Positions 27,901-37,612 of a stretch of DNA of 64,000 nt are shown here, one piece after another (positions within the stretch are counted from its first letter, which is position 1; every line of letters begins with the position of its first letter). Made by a program: the position numbers and the translations under genes. The stretch is from Cognataquiflexum aquatile (GTDB lineage Bacteria > Bacteroidota > Bacteroidia > Cytophagales > Cyclobacteriaceae). Below the pieces are notes generated by a model. The model worked only from the letters and a program-made list of their open reading frames with translations, was not told the origin of the DNA and did no database searches. Where the stretch lies: assembly GCF_003316845.1 (NCBI RefSeq), contig NZ_QMIK01000001.1, forward strand, positions 1,426,001-1,490,000. The letters are read 5' to 3'.

Positions 27901-30324
27901 TTACAATGCCGCATTGTCTCTTTTAAAAAATTTAGACATTCTTTTTTCCCTTTTTTTGGATTCTTCATAATAGCCGTAATTAAACCCTTTATAGGTTAAT
28001 TCTTTGGCAGGGACATCGTTGAGTATCGCATAGATATTGGAAATCCCTTTTTTCAGTTTAATATCATTCAAATCATTTACAAAGGATGTTTCGCTGAAAT
28101 TATGGCGCAATACATAAGTTATTAAATCCACGTGTTTGATTACCTCAAATGATTGACTGATCAAACCTACCGGCGGCGTATCCAAAACAATCACATCATA
28201 CACTTTCTTCAGCTCTTCCAATAAAGTTACAAAACGCTCGGAGCCCAAAAGGTCAGATGGGTTTGGTGGAATGGCACCTGAAGTGATGATGTCAAAATAG
28301 GGATATTTTGTATTTTGGATAATTTCGAAAACAGAATCTACCTGTTGGCTTAAATAATTGGAAAGCCCAACCTTGCTCCCGAGACCAAAATCCTTAAAGG
28401 AACTCGGCTTAAACATATCACAACTGATCAACAGAGTTTTTTTATTATTTAAAGCATATATTGATCCCAAACCTATTGCCGCAAAGGTTTTACCTTCACC
28501 AGAAAGGGTAGAGGATACTGCAACAGTTAGTTGCTTTTTAACAGGAACAACAAAACTTATATTTGTTTTCAGAGCACGAAAAGATTCAGCTGTTGCAGAT
28601 CTGGGTTCATCCAATACTATAAGTGGGGTCTGGGATTTGTTTTGTGGTATCTTACCCAATAAAGGAACAGCTAACCTATCTTCCAGTTCTTTTATATCTT
28701 TAATTCTATTGTCCATAATTACTATCAGGCCAATAATGACGACAGGGATAATAAATCCCAACGCAAAAAACACAATATAAGTAAATGTTTCTTTCACTTT
28801 TATTGGTTCCCAATCTGCTCTGGCATATTCTACTATTTTATTACTTGTAGAACTTGATGCCATTGAAATCGCAGCTTCAGCCCTTCTTTGTTGCAAGAAG
28901 GTAAAGATTGTTTCATTCAATTCACGGCCTCTTTCCAACCTGATCAGGTTTTGTTCGGTAGAAGGCAATCTTCTGAATTGGTTATCCAATTTCCCCATCC
29001 TACTTTCCAATTCTTTGATCTTGAATAGGGTATTATTAGTTAGACTTCTGAGTACCTCTGAAAGGGAAGTACTTGTATCAAGTATTTTGCGGTTAATTTC
29101 CTTGATACGAGGGGAAGCTTCTGTCTGGGTGAAAAGCAAGTTAGATCGTTCTTGTTGAAGGTCAATCAAACTGTTGATCAAGGAATTTAAATTAGCATCA
29201 CCTATCCCCAGAGCTGATGGTGCAATGATTTGGTCATAACTTTCCCTTGCCAAATAATTTTTTAAATTTTCAAAATATTCCTTGTTGAATTTTTCTAGGG
29301 AAAGTTCACTTTCTAGCCTTGTTAACTCTTGATAGACCGTATTGCTTTCACGTTCAATATTATAGGTTTTATTTCCACTTCTAAATGATTGTAAATTGGT
29401 CTCGAAAAAACTCAACGAATCTGATACACCTGAAATTTGTCTGTCAATAAATTCAACCGTATTCCTAGCCATTCTATTCTTCTCCTCCAATTCCATCTCC
29501 AAATAGACTTCCATCATAGCATCCAAATAATCTGCCCCTTTTTGGGGATGGTTCGTTGTAATTGCTATGCTGAGAACGCTTGCAATATTATCAAAAGGGA
29601 ATACCTGTAAAATATCCCCACTGAATTTTGAAATCAATGAACCTTTGGAATTGATTTTAAATAAAACTTCACCTTCCCCTTCATTTTTAACCAGTGATAT
29701 TTTGACTTTTAAATAGGGGAGATCTATAAATTCACCAAATTTATACGTCTTGGTCAGTCCTTCCTCTAAAATTAATTCTTCGCTTGAACCACCCACCATA
29801 AATTTCTTGTATAATGGATCCGGGAAACTAATTCTAAAAATATCAGTATCAGACCATTCCACCTTAATCATACCACCTACCAACTGAGGATGATTCCAGT
29901 CCACCTGTGCATAAATGGGTGAACTCTTGTACAACTCAAAATTGGAAAACATGCCAGGCTGAAAATAATCTACACTAAAATCAAGCCTTTCCAATGTTTT
30001 CTCTGCCACTGTTTTGGATTTCAAGAAAACTGCTTGATTAGCCATTGTTTGATCCATTCCAGACATTCCTTCTCGGGAGAGACCTGTTAGGTTTAAAATC
30101 CCAGTACCTCCTATTTGTTCATTGATATAAAACAAACTGCTTGCCTGATAAATTTCCGGCTTGGTTTTATTATAAAAATAAGCTGCAACCAGTGCAATCA
30201 GCACTGAAATAAATATATAAGGCCAAAATTTAATGTATTTGGATAAAAATTTGATGGGATCAAATACCTCTGTTTTTTCTTCTGTTCTAAAACTATTTTC
30301 CATATTATTTTGGATAGGTTTCAT
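27901..30324 (-). CDS. wzc: Wzc-type polysaccharide co-polymerase with BY-kinase domain
   Basis: An 807-residue inner-membrane protein. A Wzz domain lies between two membrane helices (residues ~34-52 and ~515-537), with a long periplasmic coiled-coil part (~290-460). The cytoplasmic kinase (from ~575) has Walker A SSTLSGEGKTFAA, the Walker A' region TLLISCDMFKPSS and Walker B VIVLDTPPVGL. The tail has a tyrosine cluster, YKGFNYGYYEES, for autophosphorylation. This is the one-chain form known from Gram-negative bacteria. It controls chain length and works with the Wza channel, whose gene ends 13 bases upstream. Walker A' has Ser-Cys-Asp where Asp-x-D is usual; the final aspartate is kept. Confidence 0.92.
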   Translation of the reverse strand: MKPIQNNMENSFRTEEKTEVFDPIKFLSKYIKFWPYIFISVLIALVAAYFYNKTKPEIYQASSLFYINEQIGGTGILNLTGLSREGMSGMDQTMANQAVFLKSKTVAEKTLERLDFSVDYFQPGMFSNFELYKSSPIYAQVDWNHPQLVGGMIKVEWSDTDIFRISFPDPLYKKFMVGGSSEELILEEGLTKTYKFGEFIDLPYLKVKISLVKNEGEGEVLFKINSKGSLISKFSGDILQVFPFDNIASVLSIAITTNHPQKGADYLDAMMEVYLEMELEEKNRMARNTVEFIDRQISGVSDSLSFFETNLQSFRSGNKTYNIERESNTVYQELTRLESELSLEKFNKEYFENLKNYLARESYDQIIAPSALGIGDANLNSLINSLIDLQQERSNLLFTQTEASPRIKEINRKILDTSTSLSEVLRSLTNNTLFKIKELESRMGKLDNQFRRLPSTEQNLIRLERGRELNETIFTFLQQRRAEAAISMASSSTSNKIVEYARADWEPIKVKETFTYIVFFALGFIIPVVIIGLIVIMDNRIKDIKELEDRLAVPLLGKIPQNKSQTPLIVLDEPRSATAESFRALKTNISFVVPVKKQLTVAVSSTLSGEGKTFAAIGLGSIYALNNKKTLLISCDMFKPSSFKDFGLGSKVGLSNYLSQQVDSVFEIIQNTKYPYFDIITSGAIPPNPSDLLGSERFVTLLEELKKVYDVIVLDTPPVGLISQSFEVIKHVDLITYVLRHNFSETSFVNDLNDIKLKKGISNIYAILNDVPAKELTYKGFNYGYYEESKKREKRMSKFFKRDNAAL

Positions 30325-30337
30325 GGTTAAATCAATT

Positions 30338-31159
30338 TTAATTGGTGGTGTTATAAACCAATAATGCTAATGTGGCAAGGCTTGCTAGTACCTGAATGGT
30401 TTGAAGAAGTGTGGTTCCTGTACCCAATTCTCTCACTTTCATCGGTTCTGCGTATATCATGTCATTTGGCCTAACAAAATAAAACTCAGAACTCATGATT
30501 TCCTTGTTATTCAAATTAATCCGATGTGCTTTTGAACCTTCGGGATACTGTCGGATGAGCATGATATTGTCTCTTTTGGCTACCACTGTAAGATCACCTG
30601 CTGTGGCGATGGCTTCAAAAATGGTGACCCTATTTTGTAAAACAGTGTATTTTCCTGGACGGGCGAATTCACCCAAAGCACTGAACCTGATTCCACCTAG
30701 CCTGACTCTCACAAAGTAATCATCATCGCGGACGTATTTTTTGAGTTCATTTTCAACAGTGACTCTTGCTGTTTCCAAGTTCATACCAACCAATTTCAAC
30801 TTTCCCAATACGGGCAATTCAACGAAACCGAAATCATCTAAGGTATAGCCACTCAAATAGAAAATATCTCCACCTGACATAATGCCCCCACCCATCATCA
30901 TCCTACTGCTACCGGCAGCCTGCACATTGATATCCAACATGGAGTTAAGTAGCGGATCTGATGTCTTGATATTGATTTCAATCACATCATTAAATTGTAA
31001 AAGATATTCTTCAAATTTGGCAGGGACCATTTCCCCCATTTTTACCACAGATTCATCAGTCGGCAAGTTCTGCATGTACACTACTCTTTTGTTTGAGATA
31101 CAACTTACAGATAAGACTAAAAATAAAAAGAATACTAAATGGTTGATTTTAAGCTTCAT
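30338..31159 (-). CDS. wza: Wza-like polysaccharide export outer-membrane lipoprotein
   Basis: A 273-residue lipoprotein from the ATG at 31159, chosen because it starts a clean signal peptide (MKLKINHLVFFLFLVLSVSC) with the lipobox LSVSC. A start at 31216 would bury the signal. The mature part has the polysaccharide export domain (YLLQFNDVIEINIKTSDPLL, close to Y-x-I-x-x-x-D-x-L/I), then an SLBB-type region (GEFARPGKYTVLQNRVTIFE, followed by AIATAGDL) and a C-terminal hydrophobic helix ending in LALLVYNTTN that would span the outer membrane. It forms the exit channel for polymer. It is first in the wza-wzc-wzy operon, 13 bases before Wzc. Confidence 0.9.
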   Translation of the reverse strand: MKLKINHLVFFLFLVLSVSCISNKRVVYMQNLPTDESVVKMGEMVPAKFEEYLLQFNDVIEINIKTSDPLLNSMLDINVQAAGSSRMMMGGGIMSGGDIFYLSGYTLDDFGFVELPVLGKLKLVGMNLETARVTVENELKKYVRDDDYFVRVRLGGIRFSALGEFARPGKYTVLQNRVTIFEAIATAGDLTVVAKRDNIMLIRQYPEGSKAHRINLNNKEIMSSEFYFVRPNDMIYAEPMKVRELGTGTTLLQTIQVLASLATLALLVYNTTN

Positions 31160-31473
31160 ATTGATATAAAATTGATTGCGGATAGATATAAATTTAAAGA
31201 ATTTAATTCGGGTCAAAATTAAATACTTTTTGTAATATTAAAAATGTATTTCAAATGTTTTTTTTTGTATTTTATTTTTTTCTTGTTTGATTTTTTATTT
31301 ATGGGCAAAAATAAAGATAAATATAAACTGTATCATCTGAATTTGATCAATTAATTGATATTTAATATATTTGTTTATACTCGTTATTCAAACCATTCCG
31401 AATTTTAATCTATTTTTTTTTATTGAACTCAAAATTTTCTTGTAAAAATATAAACCAATCATTTTATGTCGTT
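31160..31473. promoter_or_regulatory. Probable promoter region of the wza-wzc-wzy operon
   Basis: About 310 very AT-rich bases separate the deacetylase stop from the wza start. On the minus strand, 31313-31306 reads TATTTTTG, a match to the Bacteroidota -7 element TAnnTTTG. A convincing TTTG box at the right distance upstream is not seen, so the exact site is uncertain. Confidence 0.35.
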
Positions 31474-32523
31474 CTAAAGCATCCATTTACCCATGGCTCT
31501 TTTAAAACTTTTAATATCTAAATCAAGTACCTGTCTTCTTGGGATTCTTAGTTTGTCTCCATCCCTTTCAACATGTTTGTAGATTGTGGTAAAAGCCAAT
31601 CCGAACCCCAATTCTTTTACGACTTCAACAGTTACATCATCATGTTTGCCTGATGGATAAGCAAAGGTATTGATTTTTTGTTTGGTAAGGGTTTCTAAAT
31701 ATTCCTTGTTGGTTTTGATTTCTTCCATTTGTACATGCCTTGGAAAAGCGGTAAGCATGGGATGTGACTGGGTATGTCCCCCAATAGTGAACAATGGACT
31801 TGATGACAATTCCAGAAGTTGGGCCATTGACATACAATAATTTTTCTCTTTAATATGTGCCGAAACTCCCGCATAGGCCCTTATCTGATCCATAATGAGT
31901 TGCTGCCCATCATAATCTAAAGGACTCAAAATCTCCCATATTTTCAAATATAGACCAATCCTTGAATTAGTAGCAGGCATTTGCCAATTCCAAGCTTTAT
32001 TATAACTAATTAAATCTTGAGTTGCCAATGCTTCCTCATTTAAGTCAAAATAAAGTTTTTTCCCCTGTAGCTCTAAATCAAATATCTCAGGTAAAATCTC
32101 TGTTTCCAAAATTAAGTGGGCCAATTCATCCCACCAAAATTCTTTTTGGGTTCCTATATGTTTGGTACAGATAAAAAAGGTTGCAGGTATACCATATTTC
32201 TCCAAAAGGGGTTTGGCATGGAGATAATTGTCCAAATACCCATCATCAAAAGTCATCACTATGGATGGAGGTAATTTTTCCCCAGAATACAAATTTTCTT
32301 TAAATTGGCTCATCGAAATTACCAAACCAGTACTTTTTAAAAATTTTAGTTGTTCCTCAAAGTTTTTGGGGCTGACACATAACTGCCAAGGATCCATAGG
32401 ACCTTCGATGATACGGTGATACATTAACACCAAAGTCTTTCTCCTGACTTTGAAAAATATTTTAGCTTCCTTCTCAAGCCTTCTTAATCTGCCTAAAATC
32501 ATAACCATCTCATTTTTGTGCAT
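31474..32523 (-). CDS. Polysaccharide deacetylase (CE4/NodB-type)
   Basis: A 349-residue protein with the NodB homology domain: VLMYHRI near residue 32, metal and catalytic motif 1 IVMTFDDGYLDN near 90, motif 2 FTIGGHTQSHPMLTAFP near 247 (the H-x3-H pair), and motif 3 INTFAYPSGKHDD near 280. CE4 enzymes remove N- or O-acetyl groups from sugar polymers using a divalent metal held by Asp-His-His. No signal peptide is seen; the start MHKNEMVMILGRLRRLEKEA is basic, so it may act in the cytoplasm or stay at the membrane. The ATG overlaps the end of the GT2-methyltransferase gene by 14 bases, which indicates translational coupling. Confidence 0.87.
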   Translation of the reverse strand: MHKNEMVMILGRLRRLEKEAKIFFKVRRKTLVLMYHRIIEGPMDPWQLCVSPKNFEEQLKFLKSTGLVISMSQFKENLYSGEKLPPSIVMTFDDGYLDNYLHAKPLLEKYGIPATFFICTKHIGTQKEFWWDELAHLILETEILPEIFDLELQGKKLYFDLNEEALATQDLISYNKAWNWQMPATNSRIGLYLKIWEILSPLDYDGQQLIMDQIRAYAGVSAHIKEKNYCMSMAQLLELSSSPLFTIGGHTQSHPMLTAFPRHVQMEEIKTNKEYLETLTKQKINTFAYPSGKHDDVTVEVVKELGFGLAFTTIYKHVERDGDKLRIPRRQVLDLDIKSFKRAMGKWML

Positions 32524-34129
32524 TTGCTGAAATAATCACTTGCATATGCGGATCGTTGAAGTCCAACATTTCCTTTTTGACATCAGGTAATCCCATTCCA
32601 TATAGAAAGGCAGCTGCTGAATGAACATTTCCAAAAGATTTCACATCAACCTGACTTTTCGGAAAAACTTGTGTCAAAATATTGATTATGGCCTTTTTCG
32701 TATATGACCAATACCAATATTCTTTCCACTCTTCATAATCTATATTTGATATACCTGGAACTGTCAACAACAAGTGGCCTCCTGGTTTTAAAATCCTGTA
32801 ACAGGTGGTGACTACATCCTGATATTCAAAAACCATGTGGAGCATTTGGGTAAGAATGATACAGTCATAAGAGTTATCAGCTAAATTGGGAGCATTTCTC
32901 AAATCCGCAATAATCGTTGCTTTAGGGTTACTTTCATCAATATCCAATATTTCACTTTGGGTTATGTTTCCCCCGAATTTTATTGTGTATTCATTATCGG
33001 TAACCTCCAAAACTTTTCCTCGAATAAAATCTGACTGGTTTTTCAAAAATTTTTCCACATAATACCTATCGATTGCTCCTCCTCTATCATCTCCAAATTC
33101 TTCGCTAAAGGGTTTTAACCGAAATAAATCACCAAACTCAATTTTTCCAATAGGAGGAATGTATCTACTTATCAAACCATGTTTAAAAAATAATTTATTA
33201 AAATAATCAGGTGCATTATCTTTTATTAAAGGAGAATTATTTATAATCGATCTCAGCTTTTTCTTCAACATATATTTCAGGTAAAATTTCCTATTATTTT
33301 TTTTAACGATTTTTAAAGATTCCTTATCCAAGAAAGTATCAGAACTTTGGATTTTCCTGATCAATTTGTTGGTATAATAATTTGTGAAAAATCTTTTTCC
33401 ATCTATTAATGAATTTTCTTCTTCAACTGATTTCAGTTTTGGCTTTTGCCTTTCTAATACTTCTAAAACAGATTCCAACATGAGTTTGGGATTTCCTGAC
33501 ATATTGGAACCATGCATTCTGTACACTGCAAGCATTTTTGTATGATGGAAAACAGAGTATTTTCTCGCCACTTTCAAGTAAAGATCGTAATCTTCACATG
33601 CCTTCAACCTTGTATCGTATTGAAATTCTTCAAAAAGAAAGCGCTTAAACATTACTGTTGCATGCATTTCAATATAATTCCTTTTTAACAAAAGAATATA
33701 GGCATTTTTGGAATCAATATCTTTTTGTTTTGGAATTTTCTCTCCTTGAGCGGTCAACAATTGATAAGCCCCTGATACAAATGCCAACTCAGGATTTTCA
33801 GACAAAAAATTTATATTAAACTCAATAGCATCCACCACCAATAAGTCATCGGCATCCAAAAAAACCAAATAATCTCCAACACTATTTAAAATACCTGTAT
33901 TTCTTGCTGCAGATAAACCTTGATTTTCTTGAAAGACATATTTTACATTTGGAAAGGATTCGGCCACGTGTTTTGTATTGTCTGTGGACCCATCATCTAC
34001 CACAATAATTTCAATCCATTTATATGTTTGGTTTAAGACACTCTGAATCGCCTCAGCAAGGTATCTTCCATGATTATAACAAGGTATAATCACTGAAACT
34101 ACGGGCTGTGTTGCGTTTACGATTTCCAT
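32510..34129 (-). CDS. Bifunctional GT2 glycosyltransferase-methyltransferase
   Basis: A 539-residue fusion. Residues ~10-230 are a GT2 domain: VSVIIPCYNHGRYLAEAIQS, VVDDGSTDNT, FLDADD and the acidic KACEDYDLYLKVARKY. After a linker, residues ~350-535 form a class I methyltransferase: GKVLEVTDNEYTIKFG at the SAM site (less glycine-rich than usual), ATIIADLRNAPNLADNSYDC, IILTQMLHMVF, and YRILKPGGHLLLTVPGIS. It overlaps the deacetylase gene by 14 bases. It lies in the same operon as Wzm/Wzt, where methyltransferase-containing enzymes such as WbdD of E. coli O9a cap the chain end before export. A role in capping this polymer is inference; simple methylation of a repeat-unit sugar is the alternative. 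Confidence 0.85.
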   Translation of the reverse strand: MEIVNATQPVVSVIIPCYNHGRYLAEAIQSVLNQTYKWIEIIVVDDGSTDNTKHVAESFPNVKYVFQENQGLSAARNTGILNSVGDYLVFLDADDLLVVDAIEFNINFLSENPELAFVSGAYQLLTAQGEKIPKQKDIDSKNAYILLLKRNYIEMHATVMFKRFLFEEFQYDTRLKACEDYDLYLKVARKYSVFHHTKMLAVYRMHGSNMSGNPKLMLESVLEVLERQKPKLKSVEEENSLIDGKRFFTNYYTNKLIRKIQSSDTFLDKESLKIVKKNNRKFYLKYMLKKKLRSIINNSPLIKDNAPDYFNKLFFKHGLISRYIPPIGKIEFGDLFRLKPFSEEFGDDRGGAIDRYYVEKFLKNQSDFIRGKVLEVTDNEYTIKFGGNITQSEILDIDESNPKATIIADLRNAPNLADNSYDCIILTQMLHMVFEYQDVVTTCYRILKPGGHLLLTVPGISNIDYEEWKEYWYWSYTKKAIINILTQVFPKSQVDVKSFGNVHSAAAFLYGMGLPDVKKEMLDFNDPHMQVIISANAQK

Positions 34130-34298
34130 TTTTTATAAATAAAAAATTAATTTATTTGTTTATTTCAATTGACTCGAAAAAACTAATTCGATATGGTTTA
34201 ATTCAATGTATGTTTTTGTTTTAATTTAATATGTTTGTCCGTTATGATGCCAATAGACAGGAGATCCATTTTAATTCTTGTCTGCATACTTTATTTCC

Positions 34299-34343
34299 CG
34301 GTACATCGGTCTTCCGACTTCGGTCTTCCGTCCCGAGTGAAGA
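34299..34343 (+). repeat. Short interspersed repeat, copy A (inverted copy at 50019-50063)
   Basis: This 45-base element contains ACATCGGTCTTCCGACTT followed by CGGTCTTCCG and CCCGAGTGAAG, so the unit CGGTCTTCCG occurs twice. The same sequence with a few changes occurs in inverted orientation at 50019-50063. Both copies are in intergenic DNA. Confidence 0.75.
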
Positions 34344-34380
34344 AGAATATAGGGTTACTTGCTAAAAAGCGTAAATCCAT

Positions 34381-35328
34381 TTAATTCAATTTTTTAAACA
34401 GCCTTTTCATTTTCCTATCTATTTTTTTTGGAAGTAATTCAACCAAGTAATAAACTTTGGGATATCGGAAAGGAAACAAAGCCTTCCTCAATAATCCATT
34501 CAACATTTTATCTTTTACACCACTTCTTTTCATGTAGCGTTCGAGCCAATCCAAGAAAAATTCCCTACTCTTTAGATAGGTCCCTTCTGACCTTGCCGTG
34601 TAGACCAATGAATCCCCTCTTTGCCGGTATATGTTGTAGCAACTAGAAGAAATATACACCTTTTCGTTCAAATAAATTTTACTTAAAAATACCTGATCCT
34701 CATACATTCCCTTGAAAGAATCATCAAATCCCCCATGTTTTTCCAAGGTTTTTTTATCCACCAAAAGAGAACAGATTGTTGGAGAAGAACCAATGCCCAA
34801 GGGATATAGAACGGACATCAATTCAGGAGGACTGTAGATTTTATTTTCTGTCGTTCCTACAGGATTATCGGTATCAAATCTTTCCGGAAATTTCCATGTG
34901 TGCCAGTATTTGGTCCTTTCACAATAGAAGGGCACTTGTTGCTGCTTTTTAATCTGAAAAGCATTCGAAAGAAAATCCGGGGTCCAAATATCATCCCCAT
35001 CAAGGAAAGCAAGCATTTCTCCTGATGCTTTACTGATGGCCAAATTTCTACTGGCACTTAAGCCTTTATTGACATGACCCTCATGTTGATACAAATGAAT
35101 ATTTGGATATTGGTCAGAAAACCTTTTTGCGATTTCACCACTGTTATCTGAAGACCCGTCATCAACTAGAATCAGTTCCCAATTGGGGTAGTTTTGAGCC
35201 AAAACACTTTTTATAGATTCTTCCAAAAATTGTCCAACATTTAAAAAACAAGTTACGGCAGAAATCAAAGGACTTTCTTCATTCAATTGACTAGTGGCCT
35301 CGAGACCATTTGTACTAAGTGCATCCAT
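34381..35328 (-). CDS. GT2 family glycosyltransferase
   Basis: A 315-residue GT-A enzyme. Key elements are SAVTCFLNVGQFLEESIKSV, ILVDDGSSDNSGEIA, GLSASRNLAISKASGEMLAF and the metal site FLDGDD, then a late acidic motif GMYEDQVFLSKIYL. Residues after ~270 are basic and probably bind the membrane surface. The gene begins 10 bases after wzt ends, so it is co-transcribed with the ABC export genes. It probably builds the exported glycan; donor and linkage are unknown. Confidence 0.87.
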   Translation of the reverse strand: MDALSTNGLEATSQLNEESPLISAVTCFLNVGQFLEESIKSVLAQNYPNWELILVDDGSSDNSGEIAKRFSDQYPNIHLYQHEGHVNKGLSASRNLAISKASGEMLAFLDGDDIWTPDFLSNAFQIKKQQQVPFYCERTKYWHTWKFPERFDTDNPVGTTENKIYSPPELMSVLYPLGIGSSPTICSLLVDKKTLEKHGGFDDSFKGMYEDQVFLSKIYLNEKVYISSSCYNIYRQRGDSLVYTARSEGTYLKSREFFLDWLERYMKRSGVKDKMLNGLLRKALFPFRYPKVYYLVELLPKKIDRKMKRLFKKLN

Positions 35329-35338
35329 AAAAAATAAA

Positions 35339-36661
35339 TTAATTGGTGTTTAATGAATATTCGTTGACTTGGGTAGTCATCCATTCCAATTTGGGCCTAA
35401 CAACGCCTCCCATAAAATCCGTATATTCCTTTCTCATATCTCCCGAATCTACGATGGTAAATGTCACCGCCTCTTCCACATAAACTATTGGTGTCATTGC
35501 TTCCCTATTAATGATGGCATTAATGAAATATCCTCCTTCATTGAAAAAATAGGCCGGAAATTTCATCCTTGATTTAAAAATTCCTTTTCCAAAGGTTCGA
35601 TTGGAGTAAGGATCTACATTCAAGGTTGTAGATGCCCAATTTCCTGAAGAAAGCACGAAAATTCCACCTTCAGTAAATAACTGCAAATTACTTGTCAAAG
35701 AATTTCCTGCATTTTGGACAGAGAATTCCATTTCAATAAAAAACTCCTCATTATCAGTAAAAATATTGCGTACATTTTCCAAATTGTCCAAAACTTTTAC
35801 CGACAATAATTTAACACTAAAATTCCCAGGGGCTATTGAAGGATCAGGCCAGATTTTCATTGCTTTGGTTCCATCAAAAGCCATATGGCTGTACTTTGCA
35901 ATGGTATCTCTTGTTGTTCCCTCATAAAATAATTTGCCTGATTGGAGCATGATTGCCCTAGAACACAGCGCCTGAACAGCTCCCATATTGTGGCTTACAA
36001 AAAGAATGGTTCGGCCTTCTTTTGCTACCTGCCCCATTTTTCCAATGCATTTCTTCTGAAAATCTGCATCACCAACAGCAAGTACTTCATCCACAATCAG
36101 GATTTCGGGTTCCAAATGTGCTGCTACAGCAAATGCCAACCTCACATACATCCCACTGCTATACCTTTTGACTGGAGTATCTACATATACCTCTACTCCT
36201 GAAAAAGCAATGATTTCATCCAATTTGCTCCGGATTTCAGCTTTGGTCATTCCCAAGATTGCCCCATTCAAAAAGATATTTTCCCTTCCTGTCAGTTCAG
36301 GATGAAACCCTGTACCCACCTCCAAAAGACTCGCTATCCTTCCTTTGATCTTAATTTCCCCTGTTGTAGGAGTGGTAACTCTAGAAAGTAATTTCAGCAG
36401 GGTAGATTTACCTGCCCCGTTTTTCCCGATTATTCCCAAAACTTCCCCCTCTTTTACTTCGAAGGATAAATCTCTGAGCGCCCAAAATTCTTTTTCATCA
36501 AATGAACCGGGATTTTCGGAATCAACTTTAGAATATGGGTTTTCTTTCCCCCTTGCTTTTGCCCACCACATATTCAGGTCATCTTTCAACCTTCCGGTTC
36601 CGATTACACCTAATCTGTACTTTTTGCCGACATTGTCAACTCTAATGACTACTTTTGACAT
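35339..36661 (-). CDS. wzt: Wzt-type ABC polysaccharide export ATPase with C-terminal glycan-binding domain
   Basis: A 440-residue ATPase. Residues ~1-250 hold Walker A GKNGAGKSTLLKLLS, the LLEVGTGFHPELTGRENIFL region diagnostic of polysaccharide/teichoic acid exporters, signature YSSGMYVRLAFAVA and Walker B EILIVDEVLAVGD. Residues ~275-430 make a beta-rich extension like the Wzt-C domain, which in O9a-type systems recognises the modified chain end and makes export depend on capping. It begins 11 bases after the wzm stop and pairs with that permease. This domain plan is known; the ligand here is unknown. Confidence 0.92.
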   Translation of the reverse strand: MSKVVIRVDNVGKKYRLGVIGTGRLKDDLNMWWAKARGKENPYSKVDSENPGSFDEKEFWALRDLSFEVKEGEVLGIIGKNGAGKSTLLKLLSRVTTPTTGEIKIKGRIASLLEVGTGFHPELTGRENIFLNGAILGMTKAEIRSKLDEIIAFSGVEVYVDTPVKRYSSGMYVRLAFAVAAHLEPEILIVDEVLAVGDADFQKKCIGKMGQVAKEGRTILFVSHNMGAVQALCSRAIMLQSGKLFYEGTTRDTIAKYSHMAFDGTKAMKIWPDPSIAPGNFSVKLLSVKVLDNLENVRNIFTDNEEFFIEMEFSVQNAGNSLTSNLQLFTEGGIFVLSSGNWASTTLNVDPYSNRTFGKGIFKSRMKFPAYFFNEGGYFINAIINREAMTPIVYVEEAVTFTIVDSGDMRKEYTDFMGGVVRPKLEWMTTQVNEYSLNTN

Positions 36662-36672
36662 TTTAACTATAT

Positions 36673-37539
36673 TTAAACAACATCCATAAAACTTTTTTCT
36701 ATTTTATTGAAAATCAAAATACCAATAAATAGAGATACTATGGTGAATATTATGGTATAAAGGAGACTACTGACTTGGAACTCACCTACTCCCAGAATAG
36801 AAAAGCGAAACATCTCAATAATTGGGGTTAGGGGATTGATCATAATTAAGCTTCTATATTTCCCTTCAAAAAAAGACAGAGGATAAATGACAGGGGTAGC
36901 ATACATCAAAAGCTGTGTCCCAAAGCCGATCAAGTTTGCAAGGTCACGGTATTTTGTGGTCAATGATGATATGATGATTCCGAACCCCAAGCCCAAAGAA
37001 GCAACTAATAAAAGAAGAAAGGGAAGCGCTAAAAGATAAATATTTAAAGAAAACTGAACTCCAACAAAAAAATAAAAATACAGTAATAAAACAAATAAAA
37101 GCATCAATTGTATCCCAAATCCGATCAGGGCTGAAATTATATTTGAAATGGGCATAATCAGTCTTGGAAAATATACCTTTCCAAAAATCCCAGAATTGGC
37201 AGAAAATGTTACGGATGTTTTAGTCAGACAGGTGGAAAAGTAATTCCAAATGACCAAACCTGAAAGGTAAAATAGCGCGGGGGGTGCCCCATCTGTGGGT
37301 ATTTGGGCGACTCTATCAAAAACTACTATAAACATGACAGTAGTCAGCAGAGGCTGAATTAAATACCACAAAGGTCCCAAAATGGTTTGTTTGTAAGCGG
37401 ACACAAAATCCCTCCTTACAAAAAGCATTAAAAGATCCCTGTATCTCCAAATATCAGCAATTTGCCAATCAAACCAAGATGTTTTTGGTCTAATGACCAA
37501 TGACCACTCTACATTTATTTCTTCAAAATCTTTATTCAT
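36673..37539 (-). CDS. wzm: Wzm-type ABC polysaccharide export permease
   Basis: A 288-residue membrane protein of the ABC-2 type with about six helices. The N-terminal cytoplasmic stretch IWRYRDLLMLFVRRDFVSAY and the following KQTILGPLWYLIQPLLTTVM are characteristic of Wzm/TagG-like permeases. It forms the inner-membrane channel for a completed lipid-linked glycan with Wzt, encoded 11 bases downstream. The gap from the GT2 gene upstream is 73 bases. Confidence 0.92.
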   Translation of the reverse strand: MNKDFEEINVEWSLVIRPKTSWFDWQIADIWRYRDLLMLFVRRDFVSAYKQTILGPLWYLIQPLLTTVMFIVVFDRVAQIPTDGAPPALFYLSGLVIWNYFSTCLTKTSVTFSANSGIFGKVYFPRLIMPISNIISALIGFGIQLMLLFVLLLYFYFFVGVQFSLNIYLLALPFLLLLVASLGLGFGIIISSLTTKYRDLANLIGFGTQLLMYATPVIYPLSFFEGKYRSLIMINPLTPIIEMFRFSILGVGEFQVSSLLYTIIFTIVSLFIGILIFNKIEKSFMDVV

Positions 37540-37612
37540 CTTAATTTTATTATGATTATTTCTGAATTCTCGCTTTTTAAAAGTTATAGTTCTTTAATCT
37601 AGGTTACATATT

